Program-made: the position numbers and the translations under genes
The notes under the pieces: model-generated
Seen by the model: only the letters and a program-made list of their open reading frames with translations
What the model was told of the DNA's origin: nothing
The model's database searches: none
DNA from: Ctena decussata
Lineage: Eukaryota > Mollusca > Bivalvia > Lucinida > Lucinidae
Reading direction: 5' to 3'
NCBI GenBank assembly: GCA_963989385.1
Contig: OZ022508.1
Span: 50,941,087 to 51,005,086, forward strand
Length of the DNA: 64,000 nt
In this document: piece after piece, positions 1 to 10,245 of the stretch
How positions within the stretch are numbered: the stretch's first letter is position 1
Layout: each line of letters starts with the position of its first letter

Positions 1-59
1 CAACAGTAATAATAGCAATGTAAATAATAATAATAATAAAGATAACGGTAATAATGATA

Positions 60-557
60 ATAATAAAAATGATAATAGTGAAGAAGATAATTTTAGTATA
101 AATGATCAACTACTACTCGAAACGATTTTACTAATGGTACAAGGTGAGACAATTAAATACAGCTGGAGGAAGAAAAAACAAAACATGGAAAAAGAAATTC
201 AGTTAGAGCGAGAAATAAAAGAGCTTGAACACAACATTAATGATAACTTAATGAACATAAACAGAGACACAATAGACAGTTTGACAGAGAAGAAAAATCT
301 TAGCTGAATTAAGACAGAATAAAATTGATGGAGTAATGCTAAGGTCAAGATGTCGATATGAGGATTTAGGTGAAAAACCAAAAGGCTATTTTTTGAATCT
401 GGAAAACAGAAATTATACAAATAAAGTAATTACAAAAATAGTAGATGACTGCGGAAATGAATATACTAATGCTAAAGATATTATAGAACAACAACGGCAA
501 TACTATGCGAAATTATACAAGGAGGCATTGACGATGTATCTATTGAAAGTTCTTTAG
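60..557 (+). pseudogene. LINE ORF2 linker between endonuclease and RT (fragment)
   Basis: Translates in two frames. The first part is basic and helical (many Lys, Glu and Asn). From 336 it reads RSRCRYEDLGEKPKGYFLNLENRNY, split by a shift. This is the 'RSRxxWxEEGEKPTKYFLNLEK' signature that lies just before RT in Tx1/L1-like ORF2 proteins (family knowledge). There is an in-frame stop near 305 and a frameshift near 535-555. The first 110 bases are AAT-rich and partly simple sequence. Confidence 0.7.
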
Positions 558-832
558 GTAATAATCCAAACAAATTATCAGAAATGGATTCAATGAAATT
601 GGAAGGTGAGATTACTTACACTGAATTAGCACAAGCTTTGCAGTCTATGAAAAACTCAAAAAGTCCTGGTAACGATGACTATACTGCTGAATTCTTTAAA
701 TTTTTCTGGAAGGATTTAGGTATGGGTTTTTCTTAAATCATTGAATTTTGCATATAAAAATGGTTCTCTGTCAGTAACGCAAAAGCAATGAACTATAACA
801 TGTCTTCCAAAGCCTAATAAGTCCCGCTTTCT

Positions 833-1715
833 ATTAAAAAATTGGAGACCGATCTCTCTGTTAAATGTAGTTTACAAAATCGCGTCAACAGTTATCGCGA
901 ATCGCTTGAAAATAAATGGTTTTACAAGATATTATTCATCATGACCAAAAAGGATTTTTGTCAGGGAGATTCATTGGGGAGAATATTCGTATTGTTTATG
1001 ACATATTATTCGAAACGAAACAACAAAATATTCCTGGCCTCTTATTATCAGTAGATTTTCAGCAAGCTTTCGATTCAGTATCGTGGAAATTTATCAATAA
1101 AACTTTAGACTATTATAATTTTGGCCCTTCTTTTAAAAAAAATGGATATCTTTATTTCAGAATGGATCTGAATCCGCTGTGCTTCAAAACGGCTTTATAT
1201 CAGAATTCTTTCATTTACAAAGAGGTTGTCGACAGGGAGACCCAATATCCCCCTACATTTTTATCCTATGTGTGGAAGTCCTAGGCCTCATGATAAGGAG
1301 AAATGATAATATCCGCGGAATAAGAATTAATGATAGTGAAACTAAATTAAGTCAATACGCTGATGATACGCAAATACTTCTTGATGGTTCGGAAAATTCT
1401 TTAAGAACAACGCTAACTACTTTACAAACATTCTATTTAATGTCGGGTTTGCAAATAAATGTAGAAAAAACTAGAGCTGTATGGATAGGTGCAATGAGTA
1501 AATCGAAACAAAAACTCTGCCATGCATTTAAAATGTACTGGAACCAAAAACCGTTGAAAGTTTTAGGGGTAATTTTTACAACTGAAGTTTATAATATTTG
1601 GGAGTATAATACTGAAGACATTTTAAACAAAGTAGAATCAATTTTAAGGTTATGGGGGAAAAGAAAGTTAACATTACCAGGTAGAATAGCAGTTATAAAG
1701 TCGCTGGCGTTATGA
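833..1715 (+). pseudogene. LINE reverse transcriptase domain (broken)
   Basis: Non-LTR reverse transcriptase core. Readable motifs are NWRPISLLN near 840, QKGFLSGRFIGENIRIVYD from about 947, SVDFQQAFDSVSW near 1050-1090 (catalytic block A, first Asp), GCRQGDPISPYIF near 1225-1260, and SQYADDTQILLDGS near 1350-1390 (catalytic YADD at about 1356-1367). These are followed by SGLQINVEKT and KPLKVLGVIFTT. A frameshift near 1140 separates blocks A and B, and the frame stops at 1715. The catalytic aspartates are present but split between frames, so this is a fossil. High confidence as a LINE RT; clade Tx1/L1-like is inferred. Confidence 0.88.
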
Positions 1716-2259
1716 AAATTTATACATCTCTTTTTGGCACTTCACAATCCACCTGATGAATTGATAAAAGGATTAGAATCTAAATTTCATAATTTTTTAT
1801 GGAATAATGGTCCGGACAGAATCAGAAGATAAATCATTATGAAAGACACTTCGGTAGGCGGTTTGAGGATGATTAACATAAAATACTTCATTAAAGCATT
1901 AAAAGTTAATGGTTTAGACGATATATATTCAAGGCAGAAGATAAATGCGAGCTTAATTTGTCGAAAATAGATTTCGGTAAACTGTTATCTGTGGGCGATA
2001 GTTATGTAGCTTATATACTGAGAGATATTAAAAATCCATTTTGGAGAGATACGTTACAAGCCTGGAAAGATTATATAAAATCATTTACAATAGAAAATAT
2101 AGATGAAATAGTATACTCACCAGTTTGGTACAATACAATGGTAAGTCGTGAAGCTAATGCCTGCTACAGTGGCTGGTATAAAAAAGGAATCAGGAACATA
2201 ATTGATTTGATAAATGAAGAAGGTATCGATTTAGACTTTTATTCTAGATCATTGTCTCT
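1716..2259 (+). pseudogene. LINE ORF2 post-RT segment
   Basis: Continues the same ORF2. Bases 1716-1957 are shifted and stop-containing but still read as LINE sequence (about 1830-1900 gives KDTSVGGLRMINIKYFIKALK). Bases 1958-2255 are open: NPFWRDTLQAWKDYIK, then WYKKGIRNIIDLINEEGIDLDFY. In related ORF2s this phrase runs directly into ELKNKYNI; here it is separated from it by the inserted hammerhead element. No catalytic residues are expected in this part. Confidence 0.7.
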
Positions 2260-2468
2260 TATATTATTTGGATCCTTTTAAAACTAATCAGTCTTTGAAT
2301 CGACTGCCCCATTAAATTTAGAAATTACTGTATGCCTTTTTTCTGGTTTCGTCACCAGATATTGTCAGGGTCACTGACGAGGCTTTATTAGCCGAAACTA
2401 CGTAGTCTGGCCCATGTTCCTACTTCTGTATGTATTCTCTGCTCTTGAAGGAACTTTTTAAGATTTAA
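2260..2468 (+). mobile_element. Hammerhead-ribozyme element, copy 1 (retrozyme-like)
   Basis: A ~209 bp insert between LINE codons reading GIDLDFY and TFNELKNKYN. It is almost identical over its whole length to the reverse complement of 18204-18406, sharing both edges (TATTTGGATCC on the left, GAAGGAACTTTTT on the right). It carries one complete hammerhead motif and no ORF of its own. Size, single ribozyme and lack of coding capacity fit animal retrozyme-type units or a fragment of a hammerhead-carrying retroelement. Target-site duplication is not clean. Confidence 0.72.
2368..2413 (+). ncRNA. Type I hammerhead self-cleaving ribozyme
   Basis: All conserved parts are in order. Stem I is GGGTCA (2368-2373) pairing with TGGCCC (2408-2413), six pairs with one G-T. 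The core is CTGACGA (2374-2380). Stem II is GGCT/AGCC with loop TTATT (2381-2393). GAAA follows at 2394-2397. Stem III is formed from the self-complementary ACTACGTAGT (2397-2406). The cleavage triplet is GTC, with the predicted cut after 2407. A four-pair stem III with a two-base loop is weak in a monomer and is typical of retroelement hammerheads thought to work as dimers (family knowledge). Activity is untested. Confidence 0.85.
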
Positions 2469-2483
2469 ATTTACACTTTTAAC

Positions 2484-3213
2484 GAATTGAAAAATAAATA
2501 TAATATTCGAGGTACATTCTTGGATCTACATGTTTTAATCAGTAATATACCAAACGCTTGGAAAAATATGATCCAAGAGAACGCGGAGGCAATGAAATGT
2601 ATTAAATATAATGTTCAGTGTAATCCTTACGTTAATTTTTTGATTAAAGATAAGAAGGGAAGTAGGGCAATATATGATCAATTAGGTCAAATGTACGAAA
2701 CAATCTTGCCAAACAGATGGTTACATGAAGTAGGTAACATTAATATAGATGAGTGGAAAAAATATAGATGAAACTTCGAGATTTTCAGTTTAAAATTAAT
2801 AATAAAATTCTGGTTACCAAATCGTTTTTACATAAAATAAAGAAAACTCCAAACAATTTATGTTCATACTGTAAACGTGAATCGGAGAGTATTACCCATT
2901 TATTTTGTCATTGTGAGGTAACATCCCAGTTTCGGGCTTCAGCGCGAAGCAAATTTAAGGTTGGAATTAAATGAAAAGTTTATTTTATTTCATCGACAGG
3001 GTCATTATTATTAAACTATATATCGATAATTGTTAAATATTATATTTATAAAACAAAATTTTCTAGCGACGCTCTTACACTCCAGGATTTCTTGTCATTT
3101 TTAAAAGTAAAATTTCGAAACGAGATTTATATTGCAAGAATTAAAAATAAATTTGATATCTTTTTAGGAAAATGGTCAAGCTTGGATAACTACCTGGCAT
3201 CTGATGGCTCTTG
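2484..3213 (+). pseudogene. LINE ORF2 C-terminal zinc-knuckle segment
   Basis: Resumes at NELKNKYNIRGTFLDLHVLI and continues through NVQCNPYVNFLIKDKKGSR to a Cys/His cluster, CSYCKRESESITHLFCHC (about 2858-2915). This matches the zf-RVT region found at the C terminus of many LINE ORF2 proteins. A one-base shift near 2767 and further breaks after 2974 disrupt it. The end reads FDIFLGKWSSLDNYLASDGS then a stop near 3213. After that comes untranslated 3' sequence to the A-rich tail near 3540. Confidence 0.75.
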
Positions 3214-3540
3214 ACACTATATGTTATGCAGTTCTGCATTTGTTATATAATTTTTTTACTAAAGAAGGTATAACTATAAGGGTAATTCTCTATGTTACCT
3301 GGCCCAGCCCCTGATCACTGATTTGAAATGTTGGAAATTCAATTTCTATAATAGAGGAGTGTCCGTGTGGTTAGTTTAAATATAAGTAACATTATGGTTA
3401 GATAAATATTAGCATAAACTAATTGTGTAGACTTGTATCAATTCAACTGTTACTTTATATTGTATTATAAGTCAGAAATGTTGTATTGTACTATAATTTA
3501 GAAATAATATAAAAAAGTTAAAAAAAACAACAACAAAAAA

Positions 3541-4888
3541 ACTGTGGCATTCAGAAGTCAGAATTATCAGCCTGGGTTGTGGTTCACTCAGTTGCGTGGG
3601 GTTGAACCGGGTTTGAAAACACTGGCAGAGTAAGCCCAGTGTTCCTGCGTTTTCGACGGCTGGACAGTTCGTTGTGTATATTGTGAGCTGGCCTGAGACG
3701 CAAGGTTTCATGATGCTGGAAATCAGTGTTTACTCTTGTGTGTTGTCTGGGAATCTGATTTTACGAATGTTTCTGGCAAGGTAGCCAAAGTTAATCTTGT
3801 ATCATAGTTGATTATAGAAAATGACTATTAGGTGTTGATTGTCAGATGAGACTCGATCGATACTTTGGGTTTGAAAACATTACATCGAGCGACAGCTCAG
3901 CTCTTTGGGGAAATATGATCTGACGATGAGTCTCATCTAAAGTTAAGAATATTCCCGGGAATCAATGAATTCAGTGTTGTAAGTATTTTCTTTTTACCTT
4001 AATTATTATTGTTTTAACTTCTCTCAGTCAGTTGTTTAATCCTTTAGTTTCTAATCATTAAGGCAAAGAAGCCATGGAAAATTTATTGTTTGTATATATT
4101 CATAGAGTATTAGCCAGTTGAAAGCGAGTAATGGCGACCCTCAAACCCCCTGCACGTTACTATTATATTCTTTCGCAATAATAATGGGTGTAAACTGCTT
4201 ATGATGAAGTCTTTCTGCCAGCCGAATCATCATTGTCAAGATTTTTAAACACTGAATACAGCATTTTTGCAATATCGACAATAATTGAAGGGACATACAT
4301 ATTGAAAGTCGTCTGGGTACAATTTGTCTTTCGTAACACATTATGCTTTGTTAGTAACGACTGGATCGAAAACTGGACGTACAGCAAAGCAAAATGGCTT
4401 TAATGACCGTTCACCGAGTTGATACTACTTTCGACTGCCTCGGTTGACAGCCACATTTGTATTTTGTATATAGGATAAGTGAATGACTCAGTCTAGTCTA
4501 AAGCACAGGAAGCGAATTTGGTATAACCCCCGTTATGATTCTAAACCTTAATATTGCTTTAAATTAGACTGAATGGGAGGTCGAAATGCTTCTTGCTGAG
4601 TTCTTGTGCATATTAAAATGCTAAATTGGCCATCTGAGTACAAGTGTTAAGTTAATACTAAAGCAGTGACTGCTAGCTGCAGTCCGGGAACTGAAACACT
4701 GAAAACAGCTTACTCACAAATCGTATCAAATGACATAATCCAATTATGTAACGGAATATTATTAGATTGCCTTTTAAATACAAAATGAGCCCATGATTTT
4801 ATAGTTTGAAGACATTATGCAGTAGCGTTTCTTCACGGTTACATGTACAACTGTCTACCTAAGACATAATACAGATGACATTGAAATA
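3541..4888. other. Non-coding stretch, nothing recognised
   Basis: No frame shows a recognisable protein and no RNA gene was seen. The only structure found is a pair of complementary segments at 3844-3938. A low-level repeat origin is likely given the surroundings but cannot be shown from this window. Confidence 0.5.
3844..3938. repeat. Short inverted repeat
   Basis: AGATGAGACTC at 3844-3854 is the exact complement of GAGTCTCATCT at 3928-3938. The second arm is itself nearly palindromic (GATGAGTCTCATC). It could be a small foldback element; no target duplication is visible. Confidence 0.5.
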
Positions 4889-5589
4889 TATACTGTTCAC
4901 AAAAAAGTAGGGATATTCAGGTTTGAAAAATTGTAGCATCTACAACAAATGTGATATCCATCTGAAACGCTTAGTATCGATAAGTTAAATATCCGTTAAG
5001 ACACGTTTCATGAAAGTTTGGACTATATATCCTGTCACGTGATCTGCATACGGTTAATTTCAGACAGGGGTTAGGGCAAAAATATGGTAAATTCGAACAA
5101 AGAATTATTCAAATTCTTCAACTAAGCTACATTTCAATGCATTTTTAGGTTTTGTCTGCTAAAAGATTTTTTTTTCTTCTTCAAAACGGTCGTTTTGGGA
5201 AGAAAACCAGAAAACAAAAATTGTACAGGTGCATCGAGTCACCTAAAAATTTAGACGTTAATGGCTTGCACTCTTTATTTTCAGGAAACAGTGTGTAAAA
5301 CCAATTTTCAATTTCTTAAATGACTCATGGCGAGGTTTCTGTGTAAATTTTATAATCTGAAAAGGATCTGCGTCCACAGAAGATTCGTGTGAAATTTGGG
5401 TGTCGACCCTCTGTCTTAAACGAATTACACGCTGATCACGTGACAGGATATACCATCAAAATTGTAATGCAAAATGTCTTATCAAACATTTGTCTGATGG
5501 ACACTTGCCGTTTCAGATGGATTTGATATTTTTTTCTAATTATACACTTTTTAATATCTTAATATCCCCTACTTTTTGTGAAGAGTATA
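4889..5589. mobile_element. Long-TIR MITE, TA-flanked (Tc1/mariner-like)
   Basis: The two ends are inverted copies. The left end starts TATACTGTTCACAAAAA (4889) with AGTAGGGATATT inside it. The right end reads AATATCCCCTACTTTTTGTG and closes with AAGAGTATA (5589). Complementarity continues inward, including GTCACGTGATC against GATCACGTGAC and a CATCTGAAACG/CGTTTCAGATG pair, so the inverted arms reach roughly 200 bp or more. TA at each edge suggests Tc1/mariner-type mobilisation. About 700 bp, with no transposase frame. Confidence 0.75.
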
Positions 5590-5782
5590 ACAACATCTTG
5601 CTGTTAGCTTGTTGGTCTTTCTCGTCGTGTTTTGTTTGATAAAAAACCTCTCTTAAATCATAAGCTACATTCTGACCTCATTGTGCCACTGCTAACTGCT
5701 CCTAACATATTCAAAATATGTCAAACAGTTCTTTTTTTCAGATGAGCATGATTCGAAGATATGTGAGCATTTATAAACTTCA

Positions 5783-6558
5783 TATAGTCCGTTTGCTCCC
5801 AAATGCAAACGGCATCCCCAATATTTTCTCAAAATTGGTGAGAGGTAAAGGATTTTCGAATCGCTCATTCTTAATTTTTATCCTATACATAACAAAGTCA
5901 TAATTCTGCAGAAATGTGAGGTTTTGCATAAAAAAGTTTCTATACAAAAACAGGACCTAAAATATGTCATTTTCAGCTCTTAATTACAAGGGAGTAAAAG
6001 TTGGCTGTTGGAATTCCCGTTTAGTTTTACGTGTTAGAGCATGTGACCAATGTATGCTATCCCTAGAACACAATTTGCATAATAAATTGAAATTTTATTC
6101 TAAATCCATTTTTTCTACTTTTGTTTCACCCATATATTATCAAATTTTAAAACATACAATTTTTACTCGCAAAATAATATAATAGTTCAATATCTATTTA
6201 CAACATAGTATCACCTGACCAGTGATACCATGCGTTACGCGTGCGGACAGGTGAATACAGTTTACTATTTCATTCATATACGCCCACACCTGTAGTAAAC
6301 AAAGAGTTTACGCTATTGCCCATCAACAATATTTTGGCTGTTCTGACAAGCATACGGCGCCCTTTAATGAAACTGCTCAGTTTTTGCATTAAGGTCAATG
6401 GAAAATATTTTACAAAAGCATCCAAAAATTTGGACTTTCCGTATTCTGTTATGTATAGTTATAGAAATTATTAGGACATTGGAACATTTGATGGAACTTT
6501 CATCGTTTTCGAGAAAATAAACAAAACCCCGTTTACAGTTGAGAGCAAACGGACTATA
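5783..6558. mobile_element. Second TA-flanked MITE with imperfect TIRs
   Basis: Left end TATAGTCCGTTTGCTC (5783) is complementary to right end GAGCAAACGGACTATA (6558). The match continues imperfectly inward (CAAACGG with CCGTTTAC; ATTTTCTC with GAGAAAAT). About 776 bp with no coding capacity. TA at both edges fits a Tc1/mariner-derived non-autonomous element. Different family from 4889-5589. Confidence 0.7.
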
Positions 6559-6878
6559 ACACCGATTTAGTCGGATTCTGATTGTTTATTCATATTTTAT
6601 GACGGTTATTTTACGTTACATATCTATTGTGACTGCTGATAAGTTTTAAGACATTATTTATTGATTCTTGATTTAGTTTTAGGGTGTCTTTAGCTTGCTA
6701 ATGATTAATAATTTGACGTTATACTTAAAGAGGGCTATCATGTGCCAGTATGTACCTTGTAATTTCAGAAAATCATAGGGTTCAAAACTACTCCTTGGTG
6801 GTCCCAAAATTTGTTCCGACAAATTGTTAATCTCAAGGACTATTTAGACCATTAGAGTATAAAATATATCAATATATG
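6559..6878. other. Non-coding stretch, nothing recognised
   Basis: No protein, RNA or repeat partner seen within this window. Confidence 0.4.
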
Positions 6879-7940
6879 TGTTACACAGAAAACTCTACAC
6901 CGGAGTGTAGAGCTTTATGTGCCGCCAAGACGACGGAGGGTGACTCCCGGTTAATGGCGTTATCAGCTAATGTACAACATCAACAATGAAACTCTAACAA
7001 ATTTAGAATTTTGGAAATTTATATATGATAATGTAAGTTCTACATACAAACAAAACAATATACAACTGACGCATATACAATGATATACAACACATGTCAG
7101 TTCATGTCGCTGGCCCAAGTATGATCGATGTTTGTCTCAAATCTGTAGTCAACTTGCAAACATTACGCAAATCAATCACAGACTGACGCTTACACCGTAT
7201 TTGGCTCAGCGCCATGAACTCAAAGTACACAAAAGAACAAAAAAAGTCAAATGAACCCCCAAACAATAATGAAAGTAAAGACCTTTCAACACACTGCCGG
7301 CTTTTTACAGATTGGTCTCTCCCCGTACACCATCAGGGACCAGTCTCTGTTGAATGGGTAATCGGTATTGACACCTAACCATGTTTTTACACGACTTGTC
7401 CGAAAATCACGGACACAAATCTATAAATCTATGCCGCGGTTTATCACGGCGATTGTCCTCAATGTATCGACACCACATCGTCCCTCTGATATAGCCGCCT
7501 CTGCTAGGCTTCAAATATCGGGCGTGCTATGATTTATCTAGCACCCGGGTGAGGGTGAACCTGAAGATATGTACTTCCAGGAAAAGAAGATCCTCAAGCG
7601 GTGTTCCTCCAGGTGAGGAGTGGCTCACAGTCTCAACAATTGACTGTCGGACTTTAAGTGCCTAATATTAACAAATATACACTTAATACATCATTACCAC
7701 ATAATAACAATACGTTAGACGTGGGCTTGTCTTGGAAAAAAACATACAACGAGCTTGGTAAATACCGAGCACGACAGCCGTGTCACTAGACACAACTCGC
7801 GCACACGATGCAAAGCTCGAATCGTGCTTATAAACTCTACCAATGAGGAAACGCAGACCCGACCATGCATATACGTCGAAGGATCTGACGTCACAACATC
7901 GTCGAGAATTATACTGACGTCAACAGGCATTACCATGACA
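6879..7940 (-). mobile_element. Solo LTR-like copy of a Gypsy element
   Basis: From TGTTACACAGAAAACTC (6879) onward this matches the LTR beside the Gypsy remnant at 20453-22050, in the same orientation. The match includes the inner section at 7650-7850 (GACGTGGGCTTGTCTTGG and neighbours). No internal region follows it. On the minus strand it would run TGTCATGG...GTGTAACA, a normal TG...CA LTR form. The 7940 edge is chosen on that form only: similarity to the second copy stops near 7845 and no clear target duplication was found. Confidence 0.65.
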
Positions 7941-8169
7941 TAACCCACATTAAATTTCCTTTTTAAAAGGAAGGCTTGCTCAGCTAAGACAGTGAAATTT
8001 TCATGAGTTGTTATTGAAGTGAACCCAATTGTTAGTGCACTTTCTGTTGCTAGCTTTTATTTAGCAAACTATTTAATTTCTTAAATTCTTGAATGGTAGC
8101 TTTATCCACAGATGTGAGGCAAAAACAAGGGTAGAATTTATTTGAAAAACAAATTGAGGAAATATTTTA

Positions 8170-8250
<81 letters not shown>
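8170..8250. repeat. (CA)n microsatellite
   Basis: About 80 bp of nearly pure CA dinucleotide with three single-base interruptions. Apparent Val-Cys reading frames across it are artefacts. Confidence 0.97.
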
Positions 8251-8252
<2 letters not shown>

Positions 8253-8657
8253 TAAACACACAGAACGAGAGAGAGGGTTTTCCAAGGTTTTGGCCGCTAG
8301 ACATGTCTCAAGGAAAATTACTATATGAACCTATTTCAAGTCTTTTCTTTGCGTCTGCTGAGTCACGTTTAGTTTGAATCAAAATTTTAGGAAAGACTGT
8401 TTGAAACCCGTGTCAATGGAATCTTGGCACATCTGAACTTGGCATCAAAAGAAGACAATAAATTTATATTTACTGAAATTATTTTTGGTTTTAGTGGCAT
8501 CAGTGGCTGTGACTAGAACAAAATTTTGACACTCAGAGAAGAAAATGCATGCTGCTATTGTTTGAGACAATAACTTGCTTTACACCATTTGGGAACAACA
8601 AAGCACGAAACTACGATGGCCCAATTGGCTCACTTTTCATTTCCATACTATTTCACA

Positions 8658-8752
8658 ATTCCGAATTCTGAATTCCGAATTCTGAATTCCGAATTCCGAA
8701 TTCTGAATTCCGAATTCCGAATTCCGAATTCTGAATTCTGAATTCCGAAATT
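8658..8752. repeat. GAATTCCGAATTCTG microsatellite, copy 1
   Basis: Alternating GAATTCC and GAATTCT units, dense in GAATTC palindromes. The same array with the same flanks occurs in inverse at 9925-9998 and 11010-11092. Confidence 0.9.
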
Positions 8753-8833
8753 CGTAGAACATACTAAACGCTTGATAATAATGACTCTTTACATTTTGTC
8801 AAACCTCTGCATGATATGGATGATTGCTTAAAT

Positions 8834-9072
8834 ATGAGCGGCGACACGAAAACACCAACAAAGTGGTTGTTCGCCCAGCGCCGACTCAGATCAGCCTGGG
8901 CAGGGGCCCATTCTGATCAAACTCTTTGCTAGGCACTTACAGGGAAGCTAAAGGTCTAAGCTACCTCCATGCGGATCGGGAAGACTGATCAGACTGGGCG
9001 GATGCCCAGGCTGATCTGCAATTGCACTGGGCGCACTTGTCGCTTTGTTGGTTTTGTCATGTCGCGGCTCAT
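8834..9072. mobile_element. Bivalve-type MITE, left palindrome arm
   Basis: Starts ATGAGCGGCGACACGA and ends with the near-complement TGTCGCGGCTCAT. Inside are ACCAACAAAGTGG, a CGCCCAGCG segment, and nested GATCAGCCTGGGCA / TGCCCAGGCTGATC arms. I recognise this layout as one of the commonest short hairpin MITEs in clam genomes (general knowledge, not checked here). No ORF. Confidence 0.7.
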
Positions 9073-9103
9073 ATGATGCTAATCCTTAAATGTAACTTAA
9101 GCT

Positions 9104-9196
9104 AAAGAGCGAGAGAGAGAGAAAGAGAGAGAGAGAGACAGAGACAGACAGACAAACAGAGACAGACAGACAGACACAGACAAAGACAGAGAGAGA
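9104..9196. repeat. (GA)n/(GACA)n microsatellite
   Basis: Purine run of GA and GACA units in the left palindrome arm; its complement is the TC-rich run at about 9441-9535. Confidence 0.9.
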
Positions 9197-9440
9197 CTCT
9201 CTGTCCTTGCACAATCCACAGTTTTGAAAGCGGTCCTTTCAATATGTGACCTTGCTTGAGTACAGGGATTACTCAGATCAGCCTGCGATTCTTCACAATC
9301 TAATCGGTCTTTCCTTTGCGCATATATATATATATATATGTTCGAAGATGCGCAGGCTGATCTGAGTAATCAGTGTTCTCAAGCAAGGCCACTTATACTG
9401 AAAGGACCGCTTCTTAACCTGTGGATTGTGATAGGACAGA

Positions 9441-9535
9441 GAGTCTCTTTCTCTCTCTCTCTCTTTCTTTATCTCTCTCTCTCTCTCTCTCTCTTGTCTC
9501 TCTATCTGTCTGTCTGTCTGTCACCCTCTCTCTAG
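9441..9535. repeat. (TC)n/(TGTC)n microsatellite
   Basis: Pyrimidine run mirroring 9104-9196 in the right palindrome arm. Ser-Leu reading frames here are artefacts. Confidence 0.9.
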
Positions 9536-9604
9536 TACGTAGCCTTTTATCTGATATATCTTCTTCATTTAGTCTAAGTGACATTTAAGGAATAACATTA
9601 TAAT

Positions 9605-9844
9605 TGAGCCGCGACACCACAAAACCAACAAAGTGGCATGTGCGCCCAGTGCAGACTCAGATCAGCCTGGGCATCCGCCCAGTCTGATCGGAGTCTTCGC
9701 TATTCGCATGGAGGTAGCTTAGACACTTAGCTACCCTTTAAATGTTTAGCGAAGAGTCTAATCAGAATTGACGCATGCCCAGGCTGATCTGAGTCTGCGC
9801 TGGGCGCACAACCACTTTGTTGGTTTTCTCGTGTCGCCGCTCAT
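9605..9844. mobile_element. Bivalve-type MITE, right palindrome arm
   Basis: Reverse-complement partner of the copy at 8834-9072. Begins TGAGCCGCGACACC and ends GTGTCGCCGCTCAT, with the same nested GATCAGCCTGGGCA and TGCCCAGGCTGATC arms. The middle differs enough from the left copy to show age. Confidence 0.7.
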
Positions 9845-9924
9845 ATTTAAGCAATCATCCCTATCATGAAGAGGTTTGACAAAATGTAAAGAGTCATTGT
9901 AATCAAGCGTTTAGTATGTTCTAC

Positions 9925-9998
9925 GAATTTCGGAATTCGGAATTCAGAATTCGGAATTCGGAATTCAGAATTCGGAATTCAAAATTCGGAATTCGGAA
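9925..9998. repeat. GAATTC-type microsatellite, copy 2
   Basis: Reverse-complement copy of 8658-8752, preceded by AATCAAGCGTTTAGTATG and TACGAATTTCGG, the flank also seen near 10985. Confidence 0.9.
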
Positions 9999-10245
9999 TT
10001 GTGAAGTATCTGGTATAGCGACACGTGGTGATAGTTAGTTTACTTTAGAGGGTATTTTAAACTCTCAAACAAAAACAACAGGCCGCCATGACGTAAACTG
10101 ACAGAAAAATAAACTGTTTTTAGTAGACTCGTCGAGTCTATAGATATGACACCATGTGTCATATCTTTTTTTTTGTTTAATATTCAAGGCAGTCCTCATA
10201 GAAGATAGAGCAAGGTTTATCCGCTTGTTCTGAAAGATGATTTAT

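Larger units (their letters stand above)
1..3540 (+). mobile_element. Degenerate Tx1/L1-like LINE, 5'-truncated by the window edge
   Basis: Remnant of a non-LTR retrotransposon ORF2 read on the + strand. In order it shows an Asn-rich spacer and charged linker (about 60-560), reverse transcriptase (833-1715), a post-RT segment (1716-2259) and a C-terminal Cys/His zinc-knuckle segment (2484-3213). An A-rich stretch at about 3500-3540 is the likely 3' end. The endonuclease would lie before base 1. The frame breaks near 305, 555, 735, 1140 and 1715, so it cannot make a working protein. A ~209 bp hammerhead-bearing element interrupts it at 2260-2468. Assignment to the Tx1/L1 group rests on the order of RT motifs and on post-RT phrases such as KYNIRGTFLD. 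The clade is inferred. Confidence 0.85.
8650..10003. repeat. 1.35 kb imperfect palindrome (inverted duplication)
   Basis: Everything from 8650 to about 9320 recurs as its reverse complement from about 9335 to 10003. In order each arm holds a GAATTCCGAATTCTG microsatellite, a conserved flank (TACGAATTTCGGAATTC in the right arm), a bivalve-type MITE, a GA/TC microsatellite, and an inner unit with CTCAGATCAGCCTGCG. The centre is an alternating TA run at about 9321-9340. The arms have diverged by substitutions and small indels, so this is not simply a fold-back sequencing chimera. Confidence 0.85.

Noticed and set aside
3900..3945. Third hammerhead (CTGACGA followed by a small stem)
   Set aside because: Stem II is followed by TAAAG instead of GAAA and there is no stem I or cleavage triplet in place.
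8073..8285. Val-Cys-rich 70 residue protein
   Set aside because: Translation of the (CA)n microsatellite.
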